A stretch of 64,000 bases of DNA from UBA11512 sp964623895 (GCA_964623895.1 CAZUWA010000001.1:26464-90463); one strand, 5' to 3'. Positions 37,523 to 46,520 are shown, numbered from the stretch's first letter. Numbers and translations are program-made. Notes: generated from the letters alone by a model not told the origin.

Positions 37523-38357
37523 AATTGTATCAAAAAAAGAATTGAATCCAACTGTGACTATGATGGATATTGAAGCACCTTATGTTGCCGCAAAGGCAGA
37601 GCCGGGGCAATTTATTATTTTGCGTGTCGATGATGACGGGGAGCGCATCCCACTGACCATTGCGGGATATGACCGTGCGGCGGGTACGGTGAAGATCATT
37701 TTTCAGATCGTCGGTGCGACGACAAACCTTCTGAACCACAAAAAAGAAGGAGAATATATCAAGGACTTTGTCGGCCCTCTTGGGAAGGCGACAGAAACGG
37801 ACGGAATTCATAGGGTCTGTATCGTCGGTGGCGGTGTCGGTTGCGCGATCGCTTTGCCAATCGCACAAAAACTGCATGAACAGGGATGTGAAGTTCATTC
37901 GGTCATTGGGTTTCGAAACAAGGATCTGGTAATCTTGCAAGAGGATTTTGCGGCTTGTTCCGATCGACTTGTCGTAATGACGGACGACGGTTCATGCGGC
38001 AGAAAAGGAGTGGTGACACTTCCGCTTGCCGAAGCGATTGAAGCGGGAGAAGATTATGACGAAGTAATCGCCATTGGACCGCTTGTCATGATGAAATTTG
38101 TGGTTGCCACTACCAAGCCGCACGGGATTAAGACGGTCGTTTCAATGAACCCGATTATGATCGACGGTACCGGAATGTGCGGCGGTTGCAGACTGACAGT
38201 CGGTGGACAAACGAAATTTGCCTGCGTAGATGGACCGGACTTTGACGGGTTTGAGGTCGATTTCGACGAAGCCATGGAGAGAGGCAGCATCTACCGCGAT
38301 TTTGAGAAGCATGCATATGAAGAGAGCTGCAATCTCTTCAAGAAGGAGGATCTGTAA
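37515..38357 (+). CDS. nfnA: ferredoxin-NADP reductase subunit alpha (NfnA-like)
   Basis: A 280-residue flavoprotein of the sulfide/dihydroorotate-dehydrogenase-like class. It has an N-terminal FAD-binding barrel (about 1-95; RIPLTIAGYD), an NAD-binding domain (VCIVGGGVGCAIALPIA near 99) and a C-terminal [2Fe-2S] segment GMCGGCRLTVGGQTKFAC near 219-236. With the next gene it forms the NADH-dependent reduced ferredoxin:NADP+ oxidoreductase known in clostridia. This complex bifurcates electrons between NADH, NADPH and ferredoxin. Start ATG 37515 overlaps argH by 8 bases. Confidence 0.9.
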   Translation: MYKIVSKKELNPTVTMMDIEAPYVAAKAEPGQFIILRVDDDGERIPLTIAGYDRAAGTVKIIFQIVGATTNLLNHKKEGEYIKDFVGPLGKATETDGIHRVCIVGGGVGCAIALPIAQKLHEQGCEVHSVIGFRNKDLVILQEDFAACSDRLVVMTDDGSCGRKGVVTLPLAEAIEAGEDYDEVIAIGPLVMMKFVVATTKPHGIKTVVSMNPIMIDGTGMCGGCRLTVGGQTKFACVDGPDFDGFEVDFDEAMERGSIYRDFEKHAYEESCNLFKKEDL

Positions 38358-38358
38358 A

Positions 38359-39771
38359 ATGGCAAACATGTCTTTGAAAAAGAATCCGATGCCTTCACAA
38401 GAACCTCTTGTAAGAGCGCACAATTTTAAAGAAGTCGCGCTCGGGTATGGTGAAGAGACAGCCCTTGACGAGGCGGCAAGATGCTTAAACTGTAAGAATA
38501 TGCCATGTGTCTCCGGATGTCCTGTAAAGGTACATATTCCCGCATTTATTGAACGAGTTAAGGAAGGAGATTTTGAGGGAGCATATCAGATCATTTCAAA
38601 AAGCTCCAGTCTTCCGGCAGTCTGTGGCAGAGTTTGTCCGCAGGAGAGCCAGTGCGAGAGCAAATGCGTCAGAGGTATCAAGGGTGAGCCGGTCGGTATT
38701 GGGCGACTTGAACGTTTTGTAGCGGATTGGCACAATGCACACGACAGTGATAAGATCGCGGTACCTGCCCCGAACGGTCACAAGGTGGCTGTTGTCGGTT
38801 CAGGTCCTTCCGGGTTGACCTGCGCGGGTGATCTTGCAAAAAAAGGTTATGAGGTTACTGTTTTTGAGGCATTACATCTTGCGGGCGGGGTATTGGTATA
38901 TGGTATTCCCGAATTTAGATTGCCCAAGGCGATCGTAGAAAAAGAGGTCGACACTTTAAAAAAATTAGGTGTGAAGATCGAGACGAATATGGTCATCGGC
39001 AAGACACTGACCGTCGATGAACTGTTTGAACTTGGCTATCAGGCTGTTTTCATCGGTTCGGGAGCAGGGTTGCCGAAGTTTATGGGCATTCCCGGTGAAT
39101 CGCTCAAGGGCGTATATTCCGCAAATGAATTTTTGACGAGATCAAACTTGATGAAAGCCTATAAGGAAGATAGTACTACCCCCATATTGAAAGCGAAAAA
39201 TGTGGCAGTTGTGGGTGGTGGCAATGTGGCGATGGATGCTGCGCGAACAGCTCTTAGACTGGGTGCAGAGCATGTATATATCGTATATCGCCGTTCTCTC
39301 GAAGAACTTCCCGCAAGGAAGGAAGAGGTGGAGCATGCGATGGAAGAGGGTATTGAATTTAAGTTGCTCAATAACCCCACCGAAGTTCTTGGTTATCATA
39401 ATCCCGAGGATAAACGCGATCCGAAGAACGGCAGTGTCGTCGGCTTGAAGTGCATCCAAATGCAACTCGGTGAGCCGGACGCTTCCGGCAGGCGCCGTCC
39501 GATCGAAATTCCCGGTTCGGAATTTGTGTTGGATGTTGATTGTGTTATTATTTCGATCGGAACTGCTCCCAATCCTCTCATCAAGAGTACCACTGCGGGA
39601 TTGGAGACCAACAAGCACGGAGGAATCATCGTCACCGAAGAAACGGGCGAGACCTCTAAAGAAAATGTTTATGCCGGCGGAGACGCCGTTACAGGCGCAG
39701 CAACGGTCATTCTTGCGATGGGTGCGGGCAAAACCGCTGCGGCGGCAATCGATCAAAAATTGATGGGCTAA
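38359..39771 (+). CDS. nfnB: ferredoxin-NADP reductase subunit beta (NfnB-like, GltD family)
   Basis: A 470-residue protein. The N-terminal ferredoxin-like region has two [4Fe-4S] cysteine sets (CLNCKNMPCVSGCPV and CGRVCPQESQCESKC, residues 40-110). FAD (VAVVGSGPSGLTCAGDLAKKG, about 145) and NADPH-binding domains follow (VAVVGGGNVAMDAAR, about 282). The homology is to glutamate synthase small subunit, but the pairing with nfnA and absence of gltB identify it as NfnB. The start ATG 38359 lies one base behind the nfnA stop. Confidence 0.92.
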   Translation: MANMSLKKNPMPSQEPLVRAHNFKEVALGYGEETALDEAARCLNCKNMPCVSGCPVKVHIPAFIERVKEGDFEGAYQIISKSSSLPAVCGRVCPQESQCESKCVRGIKGEPVGIGRLERFVADWHNAHDSDKIAVPAPNGHKVAVVGSGPSGLTCAGDLAKKGYEVTVFEALHLAGGVLVYGIPEFRLPKAIVEKEVDTLKKLGVKIETNMVIGKTLTVDELFELGYQAVFIGSGAGLPKFMGIPGESLKGVYSANEFLTRSNLMKAYKEDSTTPILKAKNVAVVGGGNVAMDAARTALRLGAEHVYIVYRRSLEELPARKEEVEHAMEEGIEFKLLNNPTEVLGYHNPEDKRDPKNGSVVGLKCIQMQLGEPDASGRRRPIEIPGSEFVLDVDCVIISIGTAPNPLIKSTTAGLETNKHGGIIVTEETGETSKENVYAGGDAVTGAATVILAMGAGKTAAAAIDQKLMG

Positions 39772-39775
39772 GTGC

Positions 39776-39812
39776 AAAAGGACGCAACGCAAACGGTTGC
39801 GCCCTTTTTTGT
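39776..39812 (+). terminator. Rho-independent terminator behind nfnB
   Basis: An imperfect stem (GGACGCAAC with GGTTGCGCC) has a short loop and runs into T residues. Confidence 0.82.
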
Positions 39813-39819
39813 TCAATTT

Positions 39820-40184
39820 TTAAACCTTTGTAACCATTGGCGGCCATAGCATTGCCTGCGCAAAACCGTTGATTGCCCACAAAATGGCCATTAAGGGAAG
39901 TGAAAATGCATAGCAGGGGAAGAGAAGATTGATCACGCTTACAAATGATCAATCCCATAAAAATGAGGTTTTCTGGTATGATCTTGTTATCGATTCTGCT
40001 GTTGATGATCTGCCCGAGCCCGTAGGATATCGGCATAGATACAAGAATGATCGCGGGTAAATCCGGTAGAATCCGATACTGCTACAATGATCGCGCCGAA
40101 ATTGATTCGCGTAACATAGCTTGCAAAACAGATATAAGCAAGTAGCCACGCCAAGCGACTCCCGTTGATAACAGATTTTTTCAT
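39820..40184 (-). pseudogene. decayed MFS transporter gene (N-terminal third, two frameshifts)
   Basis: The minus strand reads as the start of an MFS transporter of OPA/GlpT-like type, but in three different frames. Frame one starts at ATG 40184 with MKKSVINGSRLAWLLAY and continues through YVTRINFGAIIVAVS. The sequence shifts frame to ISYGLGQIIN and PENLIFMGLII, and shifts again to LMAILWAINGFAQAMLWPPM, where a TAA stops it at 39822. The remaining two thirds are missing. The frame jumps cannot give a working transporter. Confidence 0.8.
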
Positions 40185-40267
40185 AGCGCATTCCTTCTTT
40201 CCTTGACCAAAAATTATAACACTATGAAGAAAATTTATCAAGTTTTTTATCTGAAGCAAAACAGGGA

Positions 40268-40296
40268 TTGACAATCCGAAAAAAATGTGTTATTGT
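40268..40296 (+). promoter_or_regulatory. SigA-type promoter
   Basis: TTGACA (40268-40273) and TATTGT (40291-40296) are 17 bases apart; the start codon is at 40325. Confidence 0.7.
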
Positions 40297-40324
40297 AAGG
40301 AAAAAGTGAGAGAAGGAAGTTTTT

Positions 40325-40768
40325 ATGAATGCACATATGAGCAAGCCGCTGTTTTACATTCTTTCCTTTACATGGGGACTGCCGATGAACTTGATTGGAA
40401 TAGCAGTGGCAGTTTATTTGCTCCTTACGGGACACCATGCAAAGCGGTGGAATTACTGCTTTTATTTTGAAGTCGGCGAGGGCTGGGGCGGCACGGAATT
40501 GGGTGTATTCTTTTTGGTCAACAAAAATCCAAGCGCACATATTAAAGATCACGAACACGGACACGGTATTCAGAACTGTTATTTCGGACCGCTTATGTTG
40601 CCGATCATTTCGATCCCGTCTTTTTTGCGCTACTGGTACAGGGAACTGCGCTATCACCGCAGGGGAAAGAACCCACCTGTGGCATATGATTCGATTTGGT
40701 TCGAAGGTTCTGCGACAAGGCTTGGAAGGGAATTGAGCAATTGGTTGCATGGAGAAAATAATTGTTGA
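40325..40768 (+). CDS. conserved hypothetical membrane protein with HEHGH motif
   Basis: A 147-residue protein with one or two hydrophobic segments (about 8-35 and 95-105). Between them lies KDHEHGHGIQNCYFGP (about 78-93). HEHGH fits an HExxH zinc-binding pattern, so it could be a small membrane metalloprotein or an inactive relative. I do not recognise a named family. The ATG at 40325 has AAGGAA six bases upstream. Confidence 0.7.
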   Translation: MNAHMSKPLFYILSFTWGLPMNLIGIAVAVYLLLTGHHAKRWNYCFYFEVGEGWGGTELGVFFLVNKNPSAHIKDHEHGHGIQNCYFGPLMLPIISIPSFLRYWYRELRYHRRGKNPPVAYDSIWFEGSATRLGRELSNWLHGENNC

Positions 40769-40793
40769 CAATCGCTAAGATCTGTGCTACAAT
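40765..40793 (+). promoter_or_regulatory. SigA-type promoter of the AIM24 gene
   Basis: TTGACA (40765-40770) and TACAAT (40788-40793) are 17 bases apart. It overlaps the last codons of the upstream gene. Confidence 0.78.
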
Positions 40794-40821
40794 ATGCGAA
40801 AACGTAAAGGTGGTATCTTTA

Positions 40822-41499
40822 ATGGAGTATGAGATCAAGGGTGGGTCATTTCCGGTTGTTGTTTGTCAACTTTCAAACGGCGAAAAGATGATCACTGAGC
40901 GTGGTTCGATGGTTTGGATGACTCCCAACTTGCAAATGGAAACAAAGGGTGGCGGTGTTGGCAAGATGTTCTCCAGAATGGTTTCTGGAGAGAGCATTTT
41001 TCAGAATATATATACTGCCCAAGGTAATGCTATGATCGCGTTTGGTTCAAGTTTTCCCGGACGGATCAAAGTCCTTGAGATCGCGCCCGGTAAAGAAATG
41101 ATCTTGCAGAAATCTTCTTTCTTAGCGGCAGAAGCAGGGGTGGAATTGTCTGTGCATTTCAACAAGAAATTAGGTGCAGGTTTGTTTGGCGGGGAAGGTT
41201 TTATCATGCAAAAACTTACCGGAAACGGCATTGCTTTTGCGGAGATCGATGGGGAATTGATCGAATACGAACTGCAACCCGGACAGAGGATCATTGTCAG
41301 TAGCGGCAATGTTGCAGGCTTTACCTTTGGTGTGCAAATGGACATCACAATGGTTTCGGGCATGAAAAACAAACTGTTCGGTGGGGAAGGATTCTTTCAA
41401 ACCGTTCTTACAGGTCCCGGAAGAGTGTGGCTTCAGACAATGCCGATTGTGTCGGTCGCGACTGCCATTAGCCCGTATATTCCATCCGGAAATGATTAA
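40822..41499 (+). CDS. AIM24/TIGR00266 family protein
   Basis: A 225-residue soluble beta-rich protein that matches the AIM24 family: a start with MEYEIKGGSFPVVVCQL, repeated GxGLFGGEGF-type segments (near 125 and 190), and a C-terminal LTGPGRVWLQTMP motif. Its biochemical role is not established. The ATG at 40822 follows AAAGGTGG; the earlier in-frame start at 40762 lies upstream of the promoter and is rejected. Confidence 0.85.
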   Translation: MEYEIKGGSFPVVVCQLSNGEKMITERGSMVWMTPNLQMETKGGGVGKMFSRMVSGESIFQNIYTAQGNAMIAFGSSFPGRIKVLEIAPGKEMILQKSSFLAAEAGVELSVHFNKKLGAGLFGGEGFIMQKLTGNGIAFAEIDGELIEYELQPGQRIIVSSGNVAGFTFGVQMDITMVSGMKNKLFGGEGFFQTVLTGPGRVWLQTMPIVSVATAISPYIPSGND

Positions 41500-41515
41500 A
41501 CAGCGTTGACTCTAC

Positions 41516-41547
41516 TACCGACTGCCTGCGCGCGGTCGGTATTTTTT
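41516..41547 (+). terminator. hairpin terminator behind the AIM24 gene
   Basis: TACCGACTGC pairs with GCGGTCGGTA (one G-U pair) and six T residues follow. It ends only 10 bases before the ClC start codon. Confidence 0.72.
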
Positions 41548-41557
41548 GGTGATAAAA

Positions 41558-43150
41558 ATGAAGAGAAAAGGGATTAAACGTACCGTTTTGACGATTTTTT
41601 GTCTATCCTGCATTGCAGGTGTCATAACGGGTATGTTGATATTTTTGTTTAAAGCGGCATCTTCTGTCGTTATTGACTTTTCAGGCAAGTTGTATGCCTT
41701 TGTGCGTGCGGATATCAATTGGCTTCCGCTTTTTCTTGTAGGTGCTACTGTTGTCGGTCTTTGCTCTGCGCTGATTCTTCAAAAAGCAAAAGATTGTCGC
41801 GGAGGCGGTATCCCAACAGCAGTGGCATCTGTTCGCGCACTCATTCCCATGCGATGGGTAGAGGGGATATTCGGTGTGTTTTTTGCCGCGATGCTTACTT
41901 ATCTTGGCGGTGTGCCGCTCGGTAATGAAGGACCGAGTGTTCAGATGGGCACGGCGGTTGGCAAAGGGACGGCATACCTCATCGGTAAAAAGGGCAGAGC
42001 GTATGAACGCTACACCATGACCGGTGGTGCGTGCGCCGGCTTTGCCACGGCAACAGGTGCGCCGTTGACCGGCATTATTTTTGCACTTGAAGAGGTGCAC
42101 CGTCGTTTTTCGCCGACCATCTTTTTGGCGGCGGCAACTTCTGTTTTGACGGGGAGCGTCACACAAGACCTGCTTGCACGCATTTTTTCTGTTGATGTTT
42201 CGATGTTTTCCTTTGACTTTTCCGGTAAATTGGCGATCAAAGAACTTCCGCTTGCCGCGTTGGTCGGTATCCTTTGCGCGTGCGCGGCTTTAGCTTTTAC
42301 CCTACTTTACCAACGCATTCGTCGTATTGTGAATCGACTTCTCAAAAGGATATCATTTGTGCCGTTGGTAGCGCTGATATTTGCCGTATGCGCGTTGCTT
42401 GGTTTTTTTTCCTCTGATTTAATTGGCTCAGGGCACGCTTTAATACACAGAATTCTTTCAAATGAAACGGTATGGTACATTTTGATCTTTGTCTTTATTC
42501 TGCGCGCGATCAGCGTGATCACCGGCAATACCGCTGGGATTACCGGCGGAGTTTTTCTGCCGATTCTCACATTCGGTGCAATTCTTGGCGCAATTTTGGG
42601 AGAAGTTGCATTGACGTTTGGCTTGGTCAGTGCCGAAGGCTATCCGGTTTTGATCGCGGCTTCGATGGCTACATTTCTTGCAGTTGCATCACGCACACCG
42701 ATCACTGCAGTCGCATTTTCTGCGGAAGTGCTCTGCGGAGTAGAAAACGTACTTCCTGTTGCTATTTCGGTGGCAGTCGGATATATGGTTGCGGAAATAA
42801 GTGGGATCACGTCCTTCAACGATGTTATCATTGAAAGCAAGGTGGAAGCGGAGCATGAAGGCAAAATGCCGTTGATCGTTGATACCCATATGACGGTCTG
42901 CAACGGTTGCTTTGCGGAAGGGCAGGAAATCAGAGATATTCTTTGGCCGCCGACCTGTACCGTTCTATCTGTGGTGCATTTTGACAAAACAGCCGGCTCG
43001 GCGCTTGCTGTGGGGGATATACTGCATATTCACTATGCGTCATATGAACCGGAGGAAACGCTAGATGTACTATACGGTATCCTTGGCGAGCAGGAAGAGA
43101 TGCGGACAAAAACGCATATCGGCGGTGAAAATCATACCGTACCGGATTAA
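41558..43150 (+). CDS. ClC-family chloride channel/antiporter
   Basis: A 530-residue membrane protein with about ten hydrophobic helices and the ClC signatures: GGGIPTAVASVR, GNEGPSVQMG with the gating glutamate, ALEEVHRRFSP (matching the proton-glutamate region), and GGVFLPILTFGAILGA. The C-terminal 95 residues form a soluble domain resembling TrkA-C/RCK (VLSVVHFDKTAGSALAVGDILHIHY). Such transporters move chloride, often in exchange for protons. The ATG at 41558 follows GGTGA. No clear promoter of its own was found. Confidence 0.88.
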   Translation: MKRKGIKRTVLTIFCLSCIAGVITGMLIFLFKAASSVVIDFSGKLYAFVRADINWLPLFLVGATVVGLCSALILQKAKDCRGGGIPTAVASVRALIPMRWVEGIFGVFFAAMLTYLGGVPLGNEGPSVQMGTAVGKGTAYLIGKKGRAYERYTMTGGACAGFATATGAPLTGIIFALEEVHRRFSPTIFLAAATSVLTGSVTQDLLARIFSVDVSMFSFDFSGKLAIKELPLAALVGILCACAALAFTLLYQRIRRIVNRLLKRISFVPLVALIFAVCALLGFFSSDLIGSGHALIHRILSNETVWYILIFVFILRAISVITGNTAGITGGVFLPILTFGAILGAILGEVALTFGLVSAEGYPVLIAASMATFLAVASRTPITAVAFSAEVLCGVENVLPVAISVAVGYMVAEISGITSFNDVIIESKVEAEHEGKMPLIVDTHMTVCNGCFAEGQEIRDILWPPTCTVLSVVHFDKTAGSALAVGDILHIHYASYEPEETLDVLYGILGEQEEMRTKTHIGGENHTVPD

Positions 43151-43172
43151 GAAAGTGATCAATTTTCATTTG

Positions 43173-43212
43173 AAAACCCACCTCCCGAACATGCGAATGG
43201 GAGGTGGGTTTT
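43173..43212. terminator. bidirectional terminator between convergent genes
   Basis: A perfect 14-bp stem (AAAACCCACCTCCC and GGGAGGTGGGTTTT) has A-rich and T-rich ends, so it can stop transcription from both sides. Confidence 0.85.
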
Positions 43213-43219
43213 GAGGTTC

Positions 43220-44008
43220 TTAAGATAATAACGCTTTATCGTTGAGTGCTTCTCCGTTTTCCGAGAATTTTTTGATCAAGAACTCAACGGTCAGGTTTTT
43301 CTTTTCCTCGCCAGATATATCGTAAATGATCCTACCGTTGTTCATCATGATCAACCTGTTTCCGTGTTTGATGGCATCTTGCATGTTGTGTGTGATCATG
43401 AGTGTCGTCAGGTTGTTTTCGGTAACGATCCGATCTGTGATCTCCAACACTTTTGCTGCGGTCTTGGGATCAAGCGCTGCAGTATGCTCATCGAGAAGTA
43501 ACAGCTTTGGGTGATTCATAGAAGCCATCAGTAGAGTCAATGCCTGCCGTTGACCGCCGGAAAGAAGTCCGACTTTGCTCGTGAGGCGTGTTTCCAGTCC
43601 CAACCCCAACTGTTTGAGTAATTCAGCATATTCTGCACGTTCTTTTTTGGTAATACCCCACGCCAACCCTCTGAATTTGCCACGGCGTTTTGCAAGTGCC
43701 AAGTTTTCATCGATCTGCATGTCTGCGGCAGTACCAAGCATTGGATCTTGGAACACCCGCCCCAAAAATTTTGCTCTCTTGTATTCCGGCTTGGCGGTGA
43801 TATCAATGCCGTCAACCAAAATCTTTCCACTGTCGATCGACCAAACGCCTGCGATCGCATTAAGCATGGTCGATTTTCCTGCACCGTTTCCTCCGATGAC
43901 GGTGACAAAATCGCCGTCATTCAAAGTAAGCGAAAGGTCTGAAAGAGCGAGCTTCTCATTGATCGTACCGGGGTTAAAGGTTTTGGTGATATTTTTTAAT
44001 TCAAGCAT
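43220..44008 (-). CDS. ABC transporter ATP-binding protein (TrpZ-like)
   Basis: A 262-residue ATPase with Walker A GGNGAGKST, signature LLSGGQRQAL, Walker B LLLLDEHTAALDPKTA and the H-loop ITHNMQ. It belongs to the COG1101 group, the ATPase of TrpXYZ-like amino-acid importers. It overlaps the permease gene by 8 bases. The T-box leader upstream suggests aminoacyl-tRNA-dependent control of the set. Confidence 0.88.
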   Translation of the reverse strand: MLELKNITKTFNPGTINEKLALSDLSLTLNDGDFVTVIGGNGAGKSTMLNAIAGVWSIDSGKILVDGIDITAKPEYKRAKFLGRVFQDPMLGTAADMQIDENLALAKRRGKFRGLAWGITKKERAEYAELLKQLGLGLETRLTSKVGLLSGGQRQALTLLMASMNHPKLLLLDEHTAALDPKTAAKVLEITDRIVTENNLTTLMITHNMQDAIKHGNRLIMMNNGRIIYDISGEEKKNLTVEFLIKKFSENGEALNDKALLS

Positions 44009-44900
44009 CCTGTTTTACCTCCAGCTGTTTTTTCTTTTTGAAATATTTGCTCTTGAGATAAGGAATTGCCAAGAAGATCGCCACAACAAGTGCGGAGAAC
44101 ATCTTCAAAAGGTCCGGGTCCAGTCCAAGACTGATGATGACTTGATAGATAACATAGTAGATGATACCGCCTGCCAGTACGCTGATCAGACGGATGGCGA
44201 AATTGCGGCTGATTTTTGAGAAGAAGGCATCGCCGATGATGACTGCGGCAAGTCCGATGACGATCGCGCCTCTACCCATGTTGATGTCAGCAAAACCCTG
44301 GTATTGACAGAGCAGTGCACCGGAAAGTGCAACAATGCCGTTTGACAGAGCAATGCCGATCACCTTATTCATCCCGGTATTGATGCCCTGCGCGCGACTC
44401 ATTGCGGCATTGCAGCCTGTTGAACGAATCGAACAACCGCGTTCAGTGCCGAAGAACCAATAAAGAAAAGCGATTAAAATGATGGAAAAAACAGCAATGA
44501 CACCGATCGACTGATACACCTTCATAGAAGAGAGCAGAACCGTAAAATTGCGAGAAGATACCGGAATATTCGCTTTGCCCATGATCTTTAAATTGGCAGA
44601 CCACAGCATCAACTGCGTTAAAATACCGGAAAGAATGGGTGGAATGCCCAAAATTGTATGAAAAAGTCCTGTTATCAAGCCGCAAATAATGCCTGCCAGT
44701 GTTGCAAGCAAAATGGCAAGGTACACATTGACTCCGGATGTCAATAGCACTGCACATACAGCGGCACCGGTACAGATAGAACCGTCTACGGTAAGATCGG
44801 CAACATCAAGGATCTTGAAGGTGATGTACACCCCGATCGCCATAATGCCCCAGATCAGCCCTTGTGCGACAGCACCGGGCAAAGCGTTGAGTAAACTCAT
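44001..44900 (-). CDS. ABC transporter permease (TrpY-like)
   Basis: A 299-residue permease with about eight hydrophobic segments, of the branched-chain amino-acid/BPD_transp_2 class (COG4120). The start ATG 44900 follows AGAAAGGAAACG. It has a substrate-binding gene upstream and an ATPase gene downstream. Confidence 0.86.
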   Translation of the reverse strand: MSLLNALPGAVAQGLIWGIMAIGVYITFKILDVADLTVDGSICTGAAVCAVLLTSGVNVYLAILLATLAGIICGLITGLFHTILGIPPILSGILTQLMLWSANLKIMGKANIPVSSRNFTVLLSSMKVYQSIGVIAVFSIILIAFLYWFFGTERGCSIRSTGCNAAMSRAQGINTGMNKVIGIALSNGIVALSGALLCQYQGFADINMGRGAIVIGLAAVIIGDAFFSKISRNFAIRLISVLAGGIIYYVIYQVIISLGLDPDLLKMFSALVVAIFLAIPYLKSKYFKKKKQLEVKQDA

Positions 44901-44930
44901 TTGTCGTTTCCTTTCTAATATACAGAGAGG

Positions 44931-44963
44931 GAGCAGTGCCCCTTTATGAACAGAGCACCGCTC
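44931..44963 (-). other. intercistronic hairpin between binding protein and permease genes
   Basis: GAGCAGTGC and GCACCGCTC form an imperfect 9-bp stem (one mismatch). It sits in the 73-base gap between the binding-protein gene and the permease gene, where such hairpins often favour higher binding-protein yield. Confidence 0.45.
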
Positions 44964-44973
44964 TCAATCTCTT

Positions 44974-45936
44974 TTACTTTTCAATAGCAGTGTAACCTTC
45001 GGGAACGAGAATGCCCAATTCTTCGCACATTTCTGCATTGTACAGTTTGGTGGCAGTGGCGTAACCGATTGGCATTTCCTCAATCTTTGCTTCGCCCTTT
45101 AAGATCTTTGCAGCCATCTCGCCGGTAGCATAACCGAGGTCATAGTAACTAATGGATAGAGTTGCAATGCCGCAACCGGTGCAGATGCCCTGTTCGCCTG
45201 CGATCAGCGGAATCTTCGCCTTGCGCACTTCGTTACCGATGGTCTCAGCGCAAGTTGCCGCGGTGTTATCGGTGGGAACATAAAGTGCATCGGAATTTGC
45301 AACTGCCGCGGCGGCGATTGTTGCAATATCGTTCGAGTCGGAGAAGGGATATTCGGTTACAGTCAGACCTTTTTCTTTGAGATAGTTCTTGACGGCATTG
45401 ACCTGATATTTGGAGTTTGGTTCACTGGAGCAGTAAATGATACCGATTTTCTTAGCGGTCGGAACGAGGTCAATGATCATCTGTGCCTGTTCATCGAGCG
45501 GAGCAAGGTCGGAAGTACCGGAAACATTTCCGCCGACAGTGCCATTGAAGTCGCTGATATTGAGTGCGACACCATATTCGGTAATGGATGTACCAAGGAT
45601 CGGAATGCTGTCTGTTGCATTGTAAGCAGCTTGCAGGGCAGCGGTCGCATTTGCCATGATCAGATCATGCTTTTTTGAAACAAAACTGGTGCAGATGGTC
45701 GTGCACAGTGCAGGATCGTTGGAAGCGTTCTGGTCGTCGAATTCCACATTTTCTTCGCCAAGAATGTCCTTAAGTGCTTGTTTGAAACCTTCCGTTGCCT
45801 GATCAAGGGCAGGGTGTTGAACGAGTTGGCAAATGCCGACGGTGTAGACCTTTTTCTTTTCGGTGCAAGAGGTAAACGTGCTTACTGCTGTCAGCAACGT
45901 GATGCAGGCAAGGATCAAACTAATTGTTCTTTTCAC
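44974..45936 (-). CDS. ABC substrate-binding lipoprotein (TrpX-like, COG2984)
   Basis: A 320-residue exported protein whose signal peptide ends in FTSC, followed by an ABC_sub_bind fold (ICQLVQHPALDQATEGFKQAL near residue 36; IPLIAGEQGICTGCGIATLSISYYDLGYATG near 240). It belongs to the TrpX class found with TrpYZ. GTG at 45936 is the start and AAAAGGAG lies upstream. In known cases the class imports tryptophan; here the leader points rather to tyrosine (see findings). Confidence 0.87.
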   Translation of the reverse strand: MKRTISLILACITLLTAVSTFTSCTEKKKVYTVGICQLVQHPALDQATEGFKQALKDILGEENVEFDDQNASNDPALCTTICTSFVSKKHDLIMANATAALQAAYNATDSIPILGTSITEYGVALNISDFNGTVGGNVSGTSDLAPLDEQAQMIIDLVPTAKKIGIIYCSSEPNSKYQVNAVKNYLKEKGLTVTEYPFSDSNDIATIAAAAVANSDALYVPTDNTAATCAETIGNEVRKAKIPLIAGEQGICTGCGIATLSISYYDLGYATGEMAAKILKGEAKIEEMPIGYATATKLYNAEMCEELGILVPEGYTAIEK

Positions 45937-46009
45937 GGTGATTTACTCCTTTTATGAATAAAATAAAATGAAATTTATATTGACCGCCTTCGAAAGACGG
46001 AGAATAACA

Positions 46010-46276
46010 AAAAGTCTCTGTGCACTCATTACAAGCGCACAGAGACGACGATGATCGGCGTGTTACCACTCTGCTTTACGGCTTTTTTACAAAAACCGCC
46101 TTATCGGGCAAAATTGTCCGCGCTTTAACGGGCGCACCGGCGAAAGGACTTTCTTCCTTCGCGGCTTGCGGAGTGTAATTCATTTCTTCTTCTCCGGCAG
46201 GTCACACCGACCCCTGCCTCTCTTTGGGAGGTAGCAAAGAAACTACTGCGTTCCGTTCATTGCTTTTAAAAATATT
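46010..46276 (-). promoter_or_regulatory. T-box leader of the ABC importer (candidate Tyr specifier)
   Basis: The minus-strand leader has the T-box arrangement. The antiterminator motif AGAGTGGTAACACG is at 46059-46072, followed by a terminator stem GTCTCTGTGC/GCACAGAGAC (46014-46023 with 46037-46046) and T residues. In stem I, AGTA (46244-46247) and GAATTACA (46174-46181) can form the specifier-loop S-turn. The codon after GAAT is TAC (46175-46177), a tyrosine codon. The motif TGGT would pair with a tRNA ending ACCA, as expected for a tRNA with discriminator A. Uncharged tRNA would favour read-through. The T-box call is strong; the amino acid is less so. Confidence 0.82.
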
Positions 46277-46282
46277 GATATT

Positions 46283-46311
46283 ATTCTAACATGCCGAAAC
46301 ACATTTGTCAA
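46283..46311 (-). promoter_or_regulatory. SigA-type promoter of the T-box transcript
   Basis: Minus-strand TTGACA (46306-46311) and TAGAAT (46283-46288) are 17 bases apart, giving a start near 46276. Confidence 0.78.
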
Positions 46312-46520
46312 TAGGTATTTGAATGTTTTTTGAAATTTTAAAAACATTTTGATTTGCAAAAGGATAGTTTTTCTAAGGTGAATACTACAGATGCGACATT
46401 TTGTGTCGGCATACGGAATGTTGCCGGGGCAAAAGTGATCCGTTTTTGTTTGATCTATCTAAAGAATAGCGACACGATTGCAATACAGTTAAAAAGTTTT
46501 GTAAAAAAGGGTAATTACTA

